DNA of 44,701 bases from assembly GCA_020849175.1 (NCBI GenBank), contig JADLGR010000095.1, forward strand, positions 1 through 44,701. The letters run 5' to 3'. Shown here one piece after another: positions 1-8,345 of this stretch (the first letter of the stretch is position 1; every line of letters starts with the position of its first letter). Below the pieces are notes generated by a model, which had not been told where the DNA came from, did not search any database, and worked only from the letters and a program-made list of their open reading frames with translations. The position numbers were made by a program, and so were the translations under genes. This stretch comes from Deltaproteobacteria bacterium (GTDB lineage: Bacteria; Myxococcota_A; UBA9160).

Positions 1-93
1 GAGGACGAGCAGCAGAAGCGGGATGACGTGCCACTGGAACTGCTGCGGGTCGCGCAGGCTCGAGACTGCTTGCCGGGCGGATTCGGTCGGCAT
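1..93 (-). CDS. Partial membrane protein, N-terminal 31 residues
   Basis: Reading the minus strand from an ATG at 93 gives an open frame that runs off the left edge. It begins MPTESARQAVSSLRDPQQF and continues with Trp-His-Val-Ile-Pro and then an unbroken run of leucine and valine, which looks like the start of a first membrane helix after a short cytoplasmic leader. The frame has no stop in the visible part. It is divergent from the acyltransferase gene that starts at 143, leaving about 50 bp for both promoters. Position beside surface-polysaccharide genes suggests a membrane protein of the same cluster, but no function can be assigned from 31 residues. Confidence 0.5.
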   Translation of the reverse strand, partial: MPTESARQAVSSLRDPQQFQWHVIPLLLLVL

Positions 94-142
94 CGTGTCC
101 TCCTCGCGGCGAGAACATGCGGCCTTGCGGACGCGCACGGCC

Positions 143-886
143 ATGGTCAGGCTCGTGGCCCGGCTTCGGCCGCGCGTTGCCCGCCGCTTCGTCCCTTGCC
201 GTGGCGTGCGCCGGCAGTACCGTCGGACTCCGGTGAGGAAAGGCCTGATACCGGCCACGGACGACCTCGTGCGGTTCGCGAAGCTGCTGCGCGAGCGGCC
301 CGCGCGGGCGTGGCGCCACGCCACGGCGCTGCTTCGCGGAACGTGGTACGCCGTCTACTTCCGTGGCGCGCGCCGTGACGTGCGGATCGCCTTGCCGTTT
401 CTCGCGTTCGGACCCGTCTCGATCCGCGGGTCGGGAAGCGTGCGGATCGGCTCCGGCTGCTCGGTCATGACGAGCGTCTTCCGCGGCCTGTCGATCGTCA
501 CGTTCTCGCCCGATGCGCGGGTCGAGATCGGAGCGCGGTGCGCGCTGGGAGGTCTCACGATCCGCTGTCGCCGGAACGTTCGGCTCGGTGATGGCGTGAG
601 AACCGCGGCCACACTGGTGCAGGACGCCCTGCTCTGCGACACGACGGCCGCTGCTCGGACCGGCGCGAGCGCGCTCGAAGTCGCGCCCGTCGTGATCGGG
701 GCCAACGCCTGGATCGGTCTCTCGAGCGCGGTGCTCTGCGGGACGCAGCTCGGGGACGACGTCGTCGTCTCGGCCGGCGCCGTGTGTCGCGGCACGAGCG
801 TCGGATCCTACGCGCTCGTCGCCGGAAACCCGTCCGGACGCCCGCTGCCGATTGCGGTGCTCCTGCGCGGGAAGGCTGCCTCGTGA
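143..886 (+). CDS. Left-handed beta-helix (hexapeptide) acyltransferase
   Basis: The 247-residue protein has two stretches of hexapeptide-like repeats. One lies in the middle (GSGSVRIGSGCSV and following). The other is a clear C-terminal block with IGANAWIG, GDDVVVSAGAV and a final VAGNPSG turn, the usual end of LbH O-acetyltransferases of the maltose/serine acetyltransferase fold. Such enzymes transfer acyl groups from acyl-CoA to sugars or other alcohols in the cytoplasm. The first ~90 residues are Arg-rich and not recognisable. The ATG at 143 is chosen because upstream in-frame residues look non-coding; GTG at 95 is an alternative. Its TGA overlaps the GTG of the next gene, so the two are translationally coupled. 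Acceptor substrate unknown; a role in decorating an exopolysaccharide is inferred from neighbours. Confidence 0.7.
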   Translation: MVRLVARLRPRVARRFVPCRGVRRQYRRTPVRKGLIPATDDLVRFAKLLRERPARAWRHATALLRGTWYAVYFRGARRDVRIALPFLAFGPVSIRGSGSVRIGSGCSVMTSVFRGLSIVTFSPDARVEIGARCALGGLTIRCRRNVRLGDGVRTAATLVQDALLCDTTAAARTGASALEVAPVVIGANAWIGLSSAVLCGTQLGDDVVVSAGAVCRGTSVGSYALVAGNPSGRPLPIAVLLRGKAAS

Positions 887-1437
887 GCGACGCCATCGCG
901 CGACTCCGGGGTGGGCTCTTCCGGCTGCGCGCCACGCTCTCGGGCGGACGGATCTCGATCGGTCCCGGACTGCGTCTGTACGGGCGGCTTCGCGTACGCG
1001 GGCCCGGAAGCGTGCGCATCGGTCGTGACTGCTTCGTCGCCGGCGTTCCGGGCGATCCGAGTCAGCACGTCGTCCTCGACACGCACGGCCCGGACGCGTC
1101 GATCCGTATCGGCGACGGCGCTCGCCTGTATGCTGCACGCATCTCGAGCCGCTGGGAGATCGAGGTCGGTGACGACGTCCTCGTCGAGGAGTCCGGGATC
1201 TTCGACACGGCGTTCCATTCGATCGCACGCGACCGCGGTGAACCCACCGACGAGTCGCGCGAGCGCTGTCGGATCGCGATCGGGAGCCGGGTCTCGATCG
1301 GGGCGCGAAGTCTCGTCGGCCGGGGCGTCACGATCGGAGAGGGCACCGTCGTGTGTCCGGGCTCGGTCGTCACGCGGTCACTGCCGGCGAAGTGCACCGC
1401 GCTCGGCAACCCGGCCCGCGTCAGCGAAGCGAGCTGA
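883..1437 (+). CDS. Second hexapeptide-repeat acyltransferase
   Basis: This 184-residue LbH protein starts at a GTG that shares bases with the previous stop (GTGA). Repeated hexapeptide units run through most of its length (ISIGPGLRLYG, VRIGRDCFVAG, IRIGDGARLY, IEVGDDVLVEE, then VSIGARSLVGRGVTIGEGTV). It ends in a typical ALGNPARV cap. A His in the loop DTAFHSI matches the position of the catalytic His of xenobiotic/sugar O-acetyltransferases. It resembles WbbJ-type sugar acetyltransferases. With the preceding gene it forms a coupled pair of likely paralogues that may acylate different positions of one glycan. Its end overlaps the convergent SGNH gene by 17 bp. Confidence 0.75.
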   Translation: MSDAIARLRGGLFRLRATLSGGRISIGPGLRLYGRLRVRGPGSVRIGRDCFVAGVPGDPSQHVVLDTHGPDASIRIGDGARLYAARISSRWEIEVGDDVLVEESGIFDTAFHSIARDRGEPTDESRERCRIAIGSRVSIGARSLVGRGVTIGEGTVVCPGSVVTRSLPAKCTALGNPARVSEAS

Positions 1438-2089
1438 CGAGGGCGGCCAGCGCCGCATCGAGCCGCGCGTATCCTCTTGCGCTCAGGTGGAGGCCGTCGC
1501 CGCTCGTGAGGTCGGGACGCAGCGAGCGGTCCGAATCGCTCACGCGCAGCGCGGCCTCGAGGTCGAGGAGCGGGAGCCCTTCGCTCGCGGCGATCTGGCG
1601 CACGCGTTCGTTGTACTCCCGGATCTGCACGCCCGGATCCGGGCGGCCGAGGATCCGGCTCTTGACCGCCGCCTTCACGCGCGCCGCGAGGCCCCGCGGG
1701 CGGACGACCGGCGAAACGGTGGCGAGGATCGGGTGGACGCCGGCGGCGCGCGACGCCTCCACCCACGCGTGAAGGAGTGATTCGTATCGCGCGAGATCTC
1801 CCGGGAAGTAGCTCGCGCACTCCTTGAGAACGATTGCGTCCGGTCGTGCGGTCTCTCGCGCGAGCAGGTCGTCGACGGCCCGCGACTTGTCGAAGTCGTA
1901 GACGGCCTCGACCTCGAACGAGATCCCCGGAATCTGCATCCGCGCGGGAAACGCCGGCAGGTCCCAGGCCTGCGCGATCGACGCTCCGACGACCGCATAC
2001 CGCACGGGACGGTGGCTCTCGCGGGTCTGCGCACCCGCGCTCAGCGCTGTCGCCAGCACGAAGGCCAAACCCATCCACGGCGCGCGCAT
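1421..2089 (-). CDS. Exported SGNH/GDSL-like hydrolase
   Basis: The 222-residue protein opens with a Sec-type signal (short basic start, hydrophobic core, AGA-type end near residue 20), so it is probably periplasmic. The mature part begins with VVGASIAQAW, where Ser would be the block I nucleophile. It ends with SGDGLHLSARGYARLD, the block V Asp-x-x-His of SGNH esterases. The middle contains LKECASYFPGD, a plausible oxyanion-hole region but not a canonical block III. Such enzymes add or remove O-acyl groups on polysaccharides. Two acyltransferase genes converge on it, and their frames overlap by 17 bp, which fits a glycan-modification role. It is the only minus-strand gene in the left block apart from the edge fragment. 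Confidence 0.7.
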   Translation of the reverse strand: MRAPWMGLAFVLATALSAGAQTRESHRPVRYAVVGASIAQAWDLPAFPARMQIPGISFEVEAVYDFDKSRAVDDLLARETARPDAIVLKECASYFPGDLARYESLLHAWVEASRAAGVHPILATVSPVVRPRGLAARVKAAVKSRILGRPDPGVQIREYNERVRQIAASEGLPLLDLEAALRVSDSDRSLRPDLTSGDGLHLSARGYARLDAALAALVSSLR

Positions 2090-2299
2090 GCCACACCTCG
2101 AGCCAGGGCCGTCTCGCCTCCGACACCAGGGCTGGGGCGATTCTACTCACGGCCGACGGTGCCGGCCGCAACCGGCTCGGCCCGCGTACGCCTCCGAGAA
2201 TTCTCCGATGGCGCTCGCGCCTCCAGGTCCATAAAGTGTGCCTTACTGCGCACGGAATCCCCCGGCCCGTCGAATCGATCGGCCCGTGATGTGGGCGTC

Positions 2300-3283
2300 A
2301 TGATCTCGAAGCACGTCCTCGACCTCGATCCCGAACCGACGATCGACGCCATCGCCGGCGCGATCCGCCGCATGGTCCTCGAGGACCTTCGCCGCCGCGG
2401 CGTGGTCGTGGCCATCTCGGGAGGCATCGACAGCGCGCTCGTGGCCGCGCTCTGTGCTCGAGCACTCGGGCCCGAGCGCGTCGTCGGCCTCTTCCTCCCC
2501 GAGCGGGAGTCGTCGCCGGAGAGCCTCGTGCTCGGCCGGCGCGTCGCGCAGTGGCTGGGGATCGATTCGCAGGCGGTCGATCTCACCCCCGCGCTCGAGG
2601 CTCTCGGCTGCTACGGGCAGCGCGATGGCGCCATCCAGCGCGTCATCCCCGAGTACGGGCCAGGCTGGGGAGCGAAGCTCGTGCTTCCCCCGCTCGGCGA
2701 GCACGGGCGGTTGAACGTCTTCAGCATCGTCGTGCAGCCGCCGGGCGGGCAGGAACGACGTGCGCGCCTTCCCCTCGATTCCTATCTCGAGATCGTCGCC
2801 GCGTCGAACATGAAGCAGCGCACGCGCGCGCTCGTCGCCCATCACCACGCGGAGCGCCGTCACTACGCGGTCGCAGGGACGCCGAACCGCCTCGAATACG
2901 ATCAGGGCTTCTTCGTGAAGGGCGGCGACGGGCTCGCGGACTTCAAGCCGATCGCGCACCTCTACAAGACGCAGGTCTACGCGCTCGCCGCCGCGCTCGG
3001 CGTTCCCGCCGAGGTGAGCCAGCGGCCACCGACGACCGACACGTGGACCCTGCGGCAGACCGAGGAGGAGTTCTACTTCGGGCTTCCCCATCCGCAGCTC
3101 GACCTCTGCCTCTGGGCGCACAACCACGGGATCCCCGCCGAGAAGGCTGCTGCGGCAATCGGGCTCAGCCCCGGCCGGGTCGAAGGTGTGTTTCGCGACA
3201 TCGAGTCGAAACGGCGCGCCACGCGATCGCTGCACCTCGGTGCGCTGCTGGTCGAGCCCGTCGACGAGGTCGCAGCGCCCTGA
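2300..3283 (+). CDS. nadE: NAD synthase-like ATP pyrophosphatase (NadE family)
   Basis: The 327-residue protein carries the N-type ATP-pyrophosphatase loop SGGIDSA at residues 40-46. It also has the later NadE block with NMKQRTR, GTPNRLEYDQGFFVKGGDG and a PPTTDTW segment. These match ammonia-dependent NAD synthases, which adenylate deamido-NAD and amidate it. No nitrilase-type glutaminase domain is fused. Compared with E. coli NadE there is an extra region of roughly 60 residues between the nucleotide loop and the NMKQRTR block. ATG at 2300 is preferred over GTG at 2291. It sits 51 bp upstream of an ACP gene in a run with an acyl ligase and AsnB. This copy may therefore serve a dedicated amidation step in that pathway, not housekeeping NAD synthesis; this is inference. 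Confidence 0.8.
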   Translation: MISKHVLDLDPEPTIDAIAGAIRRMVLEDLRRRGVVVAISGGIDSALVAALCARALGPERVVGLFLPERESSPESLVLGRRVAQWLGIDSQAVDLTPALEALGCYGQRDGAIQRVIPEYGPGWGAKLVLPPLGEHGRLNVFSIVVQPPGGQERRARLPLDSYLEIVAASNMKQRTRALVAHHHAERRHYAVAGTPNRLEYDQGFFVKGGDGLADFKPIAHLYKTQVYALAAALGVPAEVSQRPPTTDTWTLRQTEEEFYFGLPHPQLDLCLWAHNHGIPAEKAAAAIGLSPGRVEGVFRDIESKRRATRSLHLGALLVEPVDEVAAP

Positions 3284-3334
3284 CCGCCGCCGCAGTGCCG
3301 TCGCAGCCGGCGCCGCGCGAACAAGAGAGGCTTC

Positions 3335-3601
3335 ATGGCCGGCATCGAAGACGCACTGCGGCGCTTCATCGAAGAGAACTTCCTCTACGGAGAGAGCGGC
3401 GACGCGCTCGGTGCCCACACCTCGCTGCTCGAGAGCGGAGTCATCGACTCGACGGGCGTCCTCGAGCTGATCGCTCATCTCGAGGCGGCATACGGGATTC
3501 GCGTGCTCGACGACGAGCTGATTCCCGAGAACCTGGATTCGATCCGCAGCCTCGCGAGCTTCGTCGAGCGCAAGCAGGGCCGTCGGGTCGCGGAGCGTTA
3601 G
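3335..3601 (+). CDS. Acyl carrier protein
   Basis: The protein has 88 residues and the four-helix ACP pattern. Its modified site is ESGVIDSTGVLELIAHLE, where the Ser of Asp-Ser-Thr-Gly is the expected 4'-phosphopantetheine attachment residue (the classic form is DSL). Overall acidity in helices II and III and the length are normal for a free-standing carrier protein. An AGAGAGG-like Shine-Dalgarno lies just upstream of the ATG. The stop codon is separated by a single base from the GTG of the AMP-dependent ligase, so the ligase very probably loads this carrier. It is likely specialised and not the fatty-acid AcpP, since no fab genes are nearby. Confidence 0.88.
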   Translation: MAGIEDALRRFIEENFLYGESGDALGAHTSLLESGVIDSTGVLELIAHLEAAYGIRVLDDELIPENLDSIRSLASFVERKQGRRVAER

Positions 3602-3602
3602 G

Positions 3603-5192
3603 GTGTTGCTGGAGAGCTTTCTCGAGCGCAGCGCAGCCCGCGTCCCGGACCGTGTGGCCCTCGTCTGCGGCGAGCGGCGCGTCACCTACGCCGATCTCGA
3701 GCGCCGCGCGAACGCGCTCGCGAACGCGCTCATCGCGGAGGGCGTTGCGCGGGGCGATCGCGTTCTCGTCCAGCTCGGAAGCCGCGAAGAAGCGGCGATC
3801 GCGATCTTCGGAGCCCTCAAGGCCGGGGCCGTATTCTCGGTCGTGCATCCGACGACGAAGCCGGGGCAGGTCCGCCATCTGCTGCGCGACTGCGAAGCGC
3901 GCGCCCTCGTCTGCGGCGCCGACCAGCCGCTGGACGCGACGACGGCCGGCGCGACCGCGCTGCGGCTCGTGATCACCGTCGGTGACGTGGCGAAGCCTCT
4001 CGACGCCCTCGGCCTTCGCGTCTTGCGCTTCTCCGATCTCGTGACCGGGTCGTTCACGGCTCCGAAGAAGCGCTGCATCGACATCGACCTCGCGGCGCTC
4101 GTCTATACCTCGGGATCGACGGGTCTTCCCAAGGGCGTGATGCTGACGCATCTCAACATGGTCGCTGCGGCGACCTCGATCACGACGTATCTGGAGAACA
4201 CCGAGGACGACGTCGTCTTCTCGTGCCTTCCCCTCTCGTTCGACTACGGGCTCTACCAGCTCCTCATGGTCTGCCGCATGGGAGCAAGGCTCGTTCTCGA
4301 GCCGTCGTTCGCGTATCCGCACGCGATGCTCCAGCGGATCGTTCGCGAGGGCGTGACGGGGCTTCCGATCGTCCCGACGATGTCCGCCATCCTGCTCCAG
4401 CGCGATCTGTCGGCGTACGATCTCTCGAAGCTGCGCTACGTCACGAATACCGCGGCGGCGCTTCCGGTCGACCACATCGCGCGGCTGCGCCGCGCGCTTC
4501 CCGGCGTGCGCATCTATTCGATGTACGGCCTCACCGAGTGTAAGCGCGTGGCATACCTCCCGCCCGAAGAGATCGACCGGCGACCGGGATCGGTCGGCAA
4601 GGCGATGCCGAACGTCGAGGCGTACGTCGTCGACGAGAGCGGCGCCCGGCTCGGCCCAGGCGAGATCGGCGAGCTCGTCGTCCGTGGATCGAACGTGATG
4701 AAGGGCTACTGGGGGATGCCGGCGGAGACCGACGCCGTGCTGCGTCCGGGTCCGCTCCCGGGCGAGCGGGTGCTCCACACCGGTGACCTCTTCCGCACGG
4801 ACGACGACGGATACTTGACCTTCGTCGGACGGCGAGACGAGATGATCAAGTCGCGCGGCGAGAAGGTGAGTCCGCGCGAGGTCGAGACCGCGATCCATGC
4901 GCTCGCGGGAGTCGCGCAGGTGACCGTCATCGGCGTTCCCGACCCCGTGCTCGGCGAAGCCATCGCCGCCTTCGTCGTCGCGCGCGAAGGCGCCGAGGTC
5001 ACGGCGGCCGGCGTCCGTGCGCACTGCGCGAAGAGCCTCGAAGAGTTCAAGGTGCCCGGCCGCGTGACGCTGCTCGACGCGCTACCGCTGCGGCCGAGCG
5101 GCAAGGTCGATCGCCGCGCGCTGATCGAGAGGTCCGAGGCTTGCGATCCGCGCGCCGGCGTGCGCGATGCGCGGGCGCCCGGCGGAGGCTAG
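3603..5192 (+). CDS. AMP-forming acyl-CoA/ACP ligase (exosortase A-type cluster)
   Basis: The 529-residue protein belongs to the ANL adenylating superfamily. It has the P-loop YTSGSTGLPKGVMLTH at residues 168-183, the YGLTECKR motif near 308, HTGDLF near 391, a hinge region RDEMIKSRGEKVSP, and the C-terminal catalytic Lys in PLRPSGKVDR near 500. It adenylates a carboxylic acid and passes it to a thiol, most likely the ACP encoded immediately upstream. ACP, this ligase and an AsnB-type amidotransferase together resemble the ligase/amidotransferase sets that accompany exosortase A loci. Start is GTG at 3603, two bases after the ACP stop. The substrate acid (fatty acid or amino acid) cannot be read from sequence. 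Confidence 0.87.
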   Translation: MLLESFLERSAARVPDRVALVCGERRVTYADLERRANALANALIAEGVARGDRVLVQLGSREEAAIAIFGALKAGAVFSVVHPTTKPGQVRHLLRDCEARALVCGADQPLDATTAGATALRLVITVGDVAKPLDALGLRVLRFSDLVTGSFTAPKKRCIDIDLAALVYTSGSTGLPKGVMLTHLNMVAAATSITTYLENTEDDVVFSCLPLSFDYGLYQLLMVCRMGARLVLEPSFAYPHAMLQRIVREGVTGLPIVPTMSAILLQRDLSAYDLSKLRYVTNTAAALPVDHIARLRRALPGVRIYSMYGLTECKRVAYLPPEEIDRRPGSVGKAMPNVEAYVVDESGARLGPGEIGELVVRGSNVMKGYWGMPAETDAVLRPGPLPGERVLHTGDLFRTDDDGYLTFVGRRDEMIKSRGEKVSPREVETAIHALAGVAQVTVIGVPDPVLGEAIAAFVVAREGAEVTAAGVRAHCAKSLEEFKVPGRVTLLDALPLRPSGKVDRRALIERSEACDPRAGVRDARAPGGG

Positions 5193-5201
5193 GGCGCGGG
5201 C

Positions 5202-7256
5202 ATGTGCGGCATTGCAGGGATCGTCAACCTCCGGCCCGGACCGCCTCCCGATCCGGCGCTGCTGAGGCGGATGGCGTGCTCGGTTCGCCACCGCGGCCCC
5301 GACGACTTCGGCATCTATCGGGACGCCGAGGCCGGGCTCGCTCACGCCCGGCTCTCGGTGATCGACCTCGCGCTCGGCCGGCAGCCGCTCTCGAACGAGG
5401 ACGGCACGCTGTGGATCAGCTTCAACGGCGAGGTCTACAACTACGTCGAGCTGCGTCCCGAGCTCGAAGCGCGCGGTCACCGCTTCGCGACCGCAACCGA
5501 TACCGAGGTGCTGCTGCACGCCTTCGAGGAATGGGGCGAGGGCGCGATCGAGCGCTTCAACGGGCAGTTCGCGCTCGCGCTCTGGGACCGACAGCGGCGG
5601 CGCCTCGTCCTGGCGCGCGATCGACTCGGTGTGCGTCCGCTCTACACCGCCGAGCACGCGGGCCGGCTCTGGTTCGCCTCCGAGGTGAAGTCGTTCTTCG
5701 CCGATCGCACGTTCCCGCGGCAGATCGATCCCGAAGGGCTCGACGAGGTGTTCACGTTCTGGGCGAACGTCGCGCCGATGACGCCGTTTCGGGGGATCCG
5801 TGAGCTCGAGCCCGGCCACGTCCTCGTTCACGACGTTGGTTCGGGAACGACCCGGGTTCGCGCGTACTGGGAGCCGCGCTATCCCGCCGCCGGCGAGCGC
5901 GCGAGCGTGTCGCTCGACGAGGCTGCCGAAGCGCTACGCGATGCGCTTGGCCGGGCGACGCGCCTTCGCCTGCTTCGCTCCGACGTCCCGGTCGGGAGCT
6001 ATCTCTCGGGCGGCCTCGACTCGTCGCTCGTCGCCGCGCTGGCACGGCGCGCGACGAGCGGGCGCCTGGAGACGTTCTCGCTGCGCTTCGCCGATGCGGA
6101 GTTCGACGAGACCCGCTGGCAGCGAACGATGGTCGAGCGGCTCGAATCGGTCCACCACGAGATCCGCGTCTGCGCGAGCGACATCGCGACCGTGTTTCCC
6201 GACGTGGTCTTCCATGCCGAGCGCCCGCTGCTCCGCAGTGGCCCGGCGCCGCTCTACCTGCTCTCGCGTCTCACCCACGATTGCGGAGTCAAGGTCGTGC
6301 TGACGGGAGAGGGCGCCGACGAGATGCTCGCGGGCTACGACCTGTTCCGCGAGGCGAAGGTGCGGGCCTTCTGGGCGCGGCAGCCGACCTCGCGGCTGCG
6401 GCCGCGGCTGCTCGAGAGGCTCTACCCCTACCTGGCGCGCTCACCGGCCGCGGCGAGGGGCATGGCGCAGCGCTTCTTCGGGCAGGACCTCGGCCGCTTC
6501 GGCGAACCGGGCTTCTCGCACCTTCCGCGCTGGCGGGCCGCGTCCGCTCTCAAGCGCCTGTTCTCCCCGCAAACACACGCGGCTCTGCACGGCACCGACG
6601 CCGCAGCACGACTGCTCTCGGCGCTGCCGGCACCGTTTTCCGGCTGGGACGCGCTCTCGCAGGCGCAGTATCTCGAGCTGCGAACGCTCCTCTCCGGGTA
6701 CATCCTCTCGTCGCAGGGAGACCGGATGCTGATGGCGCACTCGGTCGAGGGCCGCTTCCCGTTCCTCGATCCAGACGTCGTCGACCTGTGCAACGCCCTT
6801 CCGCCGTCCTACAAGCTGCGCGTGCTCGAGGAGAAGTACGTGCTCAAGCGCGTGGCGGGCGGGCTCGTTCCGGACGAGATCCTCGCGCGGCCGAAGCAGC
6901 CGTATCGTGCGCCCGATGCCGCGTGCTTCGTCGGATCGGACGCGCCGGAGTGGATCGACGAGATCCTCTCCGATCGTTCGCTCCGCGAGAGTGACCTGTT
7001 CGATCCCGATGCCGTCCGGCTCCTCGTCGCGAAGTGCCGCGCGCGCGCACGGCTCGGTCCACTCTCGAACGCCGACAACATGGCGTTCGTCGGTGTCGTC
7101 TCGACGCAGCTCCTCTGGCACCAGCTCGTGAAGAGACCGCCCCCCATCGTCGAGACGCCGATCGACGAGATCGAGGCGCGGCTCGACGACAGGGCGGCGA
7201 CGACCGGCGCCTCGGTCGAGTCGGGAGCGGTGCGCCGCCTCGTCGCGTCGGTGTAG
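5202..7256 (+). CDS. asnB: Asparagine synthase-type glutamine amidotransferase
   Basis: This 684-residue protein starts MCGIAGIV. Cys2 is therefore the N-terminal nucleophile of a class II glutaminase, with the usual RGPDDFG and FNGEVYN blocks. The second half is an ATP-pyrophosphatase synthetase domain with SGGLDSS at 269-275, a LTGEGADEMLAGYD loop and a later EGRFPFLD motif. The family moves amide nitrogen from glutamine onto an adenylated carboxylate; members in exosortase/PEP-CTERM gene sets are thought to amidate a glycan or acyl intermediate and not aspartate. It follows the acyl ligase by 9 bp and is about 50-100 residues longer than housekeeping AsnB. The combination with an ACP favours a role in surface-molecule assembly. 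Confidence 0.88.
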   Translation: MCGIAGIVNLRPGPPPDPALLRRMACSVRHRGPDDFGIYRDAEAGLAHARLSVIDLALGRQPLSNEDGTLWISFNGEVYNYVELRPELEARGHRFATATDTEVLLHAFEEWGEGAIERFNGQFALALWDRQRRRLVLARDRLGVRPLYTAEHAGRLWFASEVKSFFADRTFPRQIDPEGLDEVFTFWANVAPMTPFRGIRELEPGHVLVHDVGSGTTRVRAYWEPRYPAAGERASVSLDEAAEALRDALGRATRLRLLRSDVPVGSYLSGGLDSSLVAALARRATSGRLETFSLRFADAEFDETRWQRTMVERLESVHHEIRVCASDIATVFPDVVFHAERPLLRSGPAPLYLLSRLTHDCGVKVVLTGEGADEMLAGYDLFREAKVRAFWARQPTSRLRPRLLERLYPYLARSPAAARGMAQRFFGQDLGRFGEPGFSHLPRWRAASALKRLFSPQTHAALHGTDAAARLLSALPAPFSGWDALSQAQYLELRTLLSGYILSSQGDRMLMAHSVEGRFPFLDPDVVDLCNALPPSYKLRVLEEKYVLKRVAGGLVPDEILARPKQPYRAPDAACFVGSDAPEWIDEILSDRSLRESDLFDPDAVRLLVAKCRARARLGPLSNADNMAFVGVVSTQLLWHQLVKRPPPIVETPIDEIEARLDDRAATTGASVESGAVRRLVASV

Positions 7257-7340
7257 CCTCGCGCCCGCGTGCTCGTGCGGGTGTGTTACGATCGACGCCC
7301 CGTGCGTCGCCGACGCAATCCCAGGGGCGTCCGTATCCTC

Positions 7341-8189
7341 GTGGCCGGCGCTCTCGATCCCGTACCCGTTCGCGTCGGAGCGCCGCCGCCGTGCCCGACC
7401 CCGTCTCGCGTGCGGCGAACGGGATGGCTTGCGCTCTCGGCGCTCCTGCACGCGGCCGCACTCGCGGCCGCGGTCGCGTGGATCGATCGACACGATGTTG
7501 TGTCGAGCGAGCAGGCTCCAATCGCCTGGGTCCGTGTCGAGCCAGACGAGCGTGAGCCGGACGCCAGCCCGCCCGCGGCCAGGTCGCGCGCCGAGGCTCG
7601 ACCCGAAGCGCCGCCCACACCCCGGCCTGCTCCCAAGCCCCGCGCAGCGCGTGCGCGGACCGAGCCCGCGCGCGACGCGCCTCCGCCCGCTCCGGCGAGT
7701 GCGAACAGGGAGCCGGCGAGCGCGCTGCCCGCTGAGGCGACTGGAGCGTCCGAGACGCATGCGAGCACGCCGGTCGCGGACGCGAGCGATGCGGCCATCT
7801 CTGCGAGTGCGGTGCAGGCTGCCGCTGGAGCGGGGGTGGCTGGGTCGACCGGGACGTCGAACGCGGGCGGAGGAGCCACAGGGAAGAGTGACGGCGGCGG
7901 TGGGTCTGGCACTTCTTCTGGCTGGATGCCACGCGGCGGTGAGCAGCCGCCGCCTGCGTATCCGGAGGGGGCGCGTCGGCGCGGCGTCGAGGGCGTCTCA
8001 CAGGTTGCACTTCGTCTCGCGGCCAGCGGTCGCGTCGAGGAGGTGAGACTCCATCGCTCGGCCGGTGACGAGCGCCTCGACGACGCCGCACTCGCTGCCG
8101 TTCGGCGCTGGCACTTCGAAGCACCGCCGTCGGACGCGCGCTGGAACGGAATCTGGTTCGTCGTTCCGATCGAGTTTCGACTGCGATGA
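7341..8189 (+). CDS. TonB-family energy transducer
   Basis: The architecture is that of TonB. A short cytoplasmic part precedes one hydrophobic helix (LALSALLHAAALAAAVAW). Next comes a long low-complexity periplasmic linker rich in Pro, Ala, Arg and Glu, which becomes a Gly/Ser-rich stretch. The C-terminal TonB fold has PPPAYPEGARRRGVEG, then VEEVRLHRSAGDERLDDAALAAVRRWHFEAP, the standard beta-alpha-beta signature. It transduces proton-motive force to outer-membrane receptors. GTG at 7341 is chosen as start; GTG at 7269 would add 24 Arg-rich residues of doubtful nature. No ExbB/ExbD or receptor gene is adjacent, so its partner is elsewhere. Uptake of large hydrophobic substrates would be a fitting task but is inference. 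Confidence 0.8.
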   Translation: MAGALDPVPVRVGAPPPCPTPSRVRRTGWLALSALLHAAALAAAVAWIDRHDVVSSEQAPIAWVRVEPDEREPDASPPAARSRAEARPEAPPTPRPAPKPRAARARTEPARDAPPPAPASANREPASALPAEATGASETHASTPVADASDAAISASAVQAAAGAGVAGSTGTSNAGGGATGKSDGGGGSGTSSGWMPRGGEQPPPAYPEGARRRGVEGVSQVALRLAASGRVEEVRLHRSAGDERLDDAALAAVRRWHFEAPPSDARWNGIWFVVPIEFRLR

Positions 8190-8195
8190 GTGGTC

Positions 8196-8230
8196 GAGGC
8201 TCTGTGCCGTACTGCCCGGCGTGGAGCCTC
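8196..8230 (+). terminator. Possible weak stem-loop after tonB-like gene
   Basis: GAGGCTC at 8196-8202 is complementary to GAGCCTC at 8224-8230, giving a 7-bp stem with a 21-base loop starting 7 bp after the stop codon. No T-run follows, so it is not a canonical intrinsic terminator. The rest of the 156-bp gap up to 8345 shows no other structure. Confidence 0.2.
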
Positions 8231-8345
8231 GGAGCGAGAAGTCAGAACGAGCGGTCCGGCCCACGAGGGTGCGCGCCAGCGCCAGGAAGGGCGGACGTCG
8301 GCAGCGGTCCGAGCGTGGTGAGGACGATCTTCTCGGCGCGTACCC

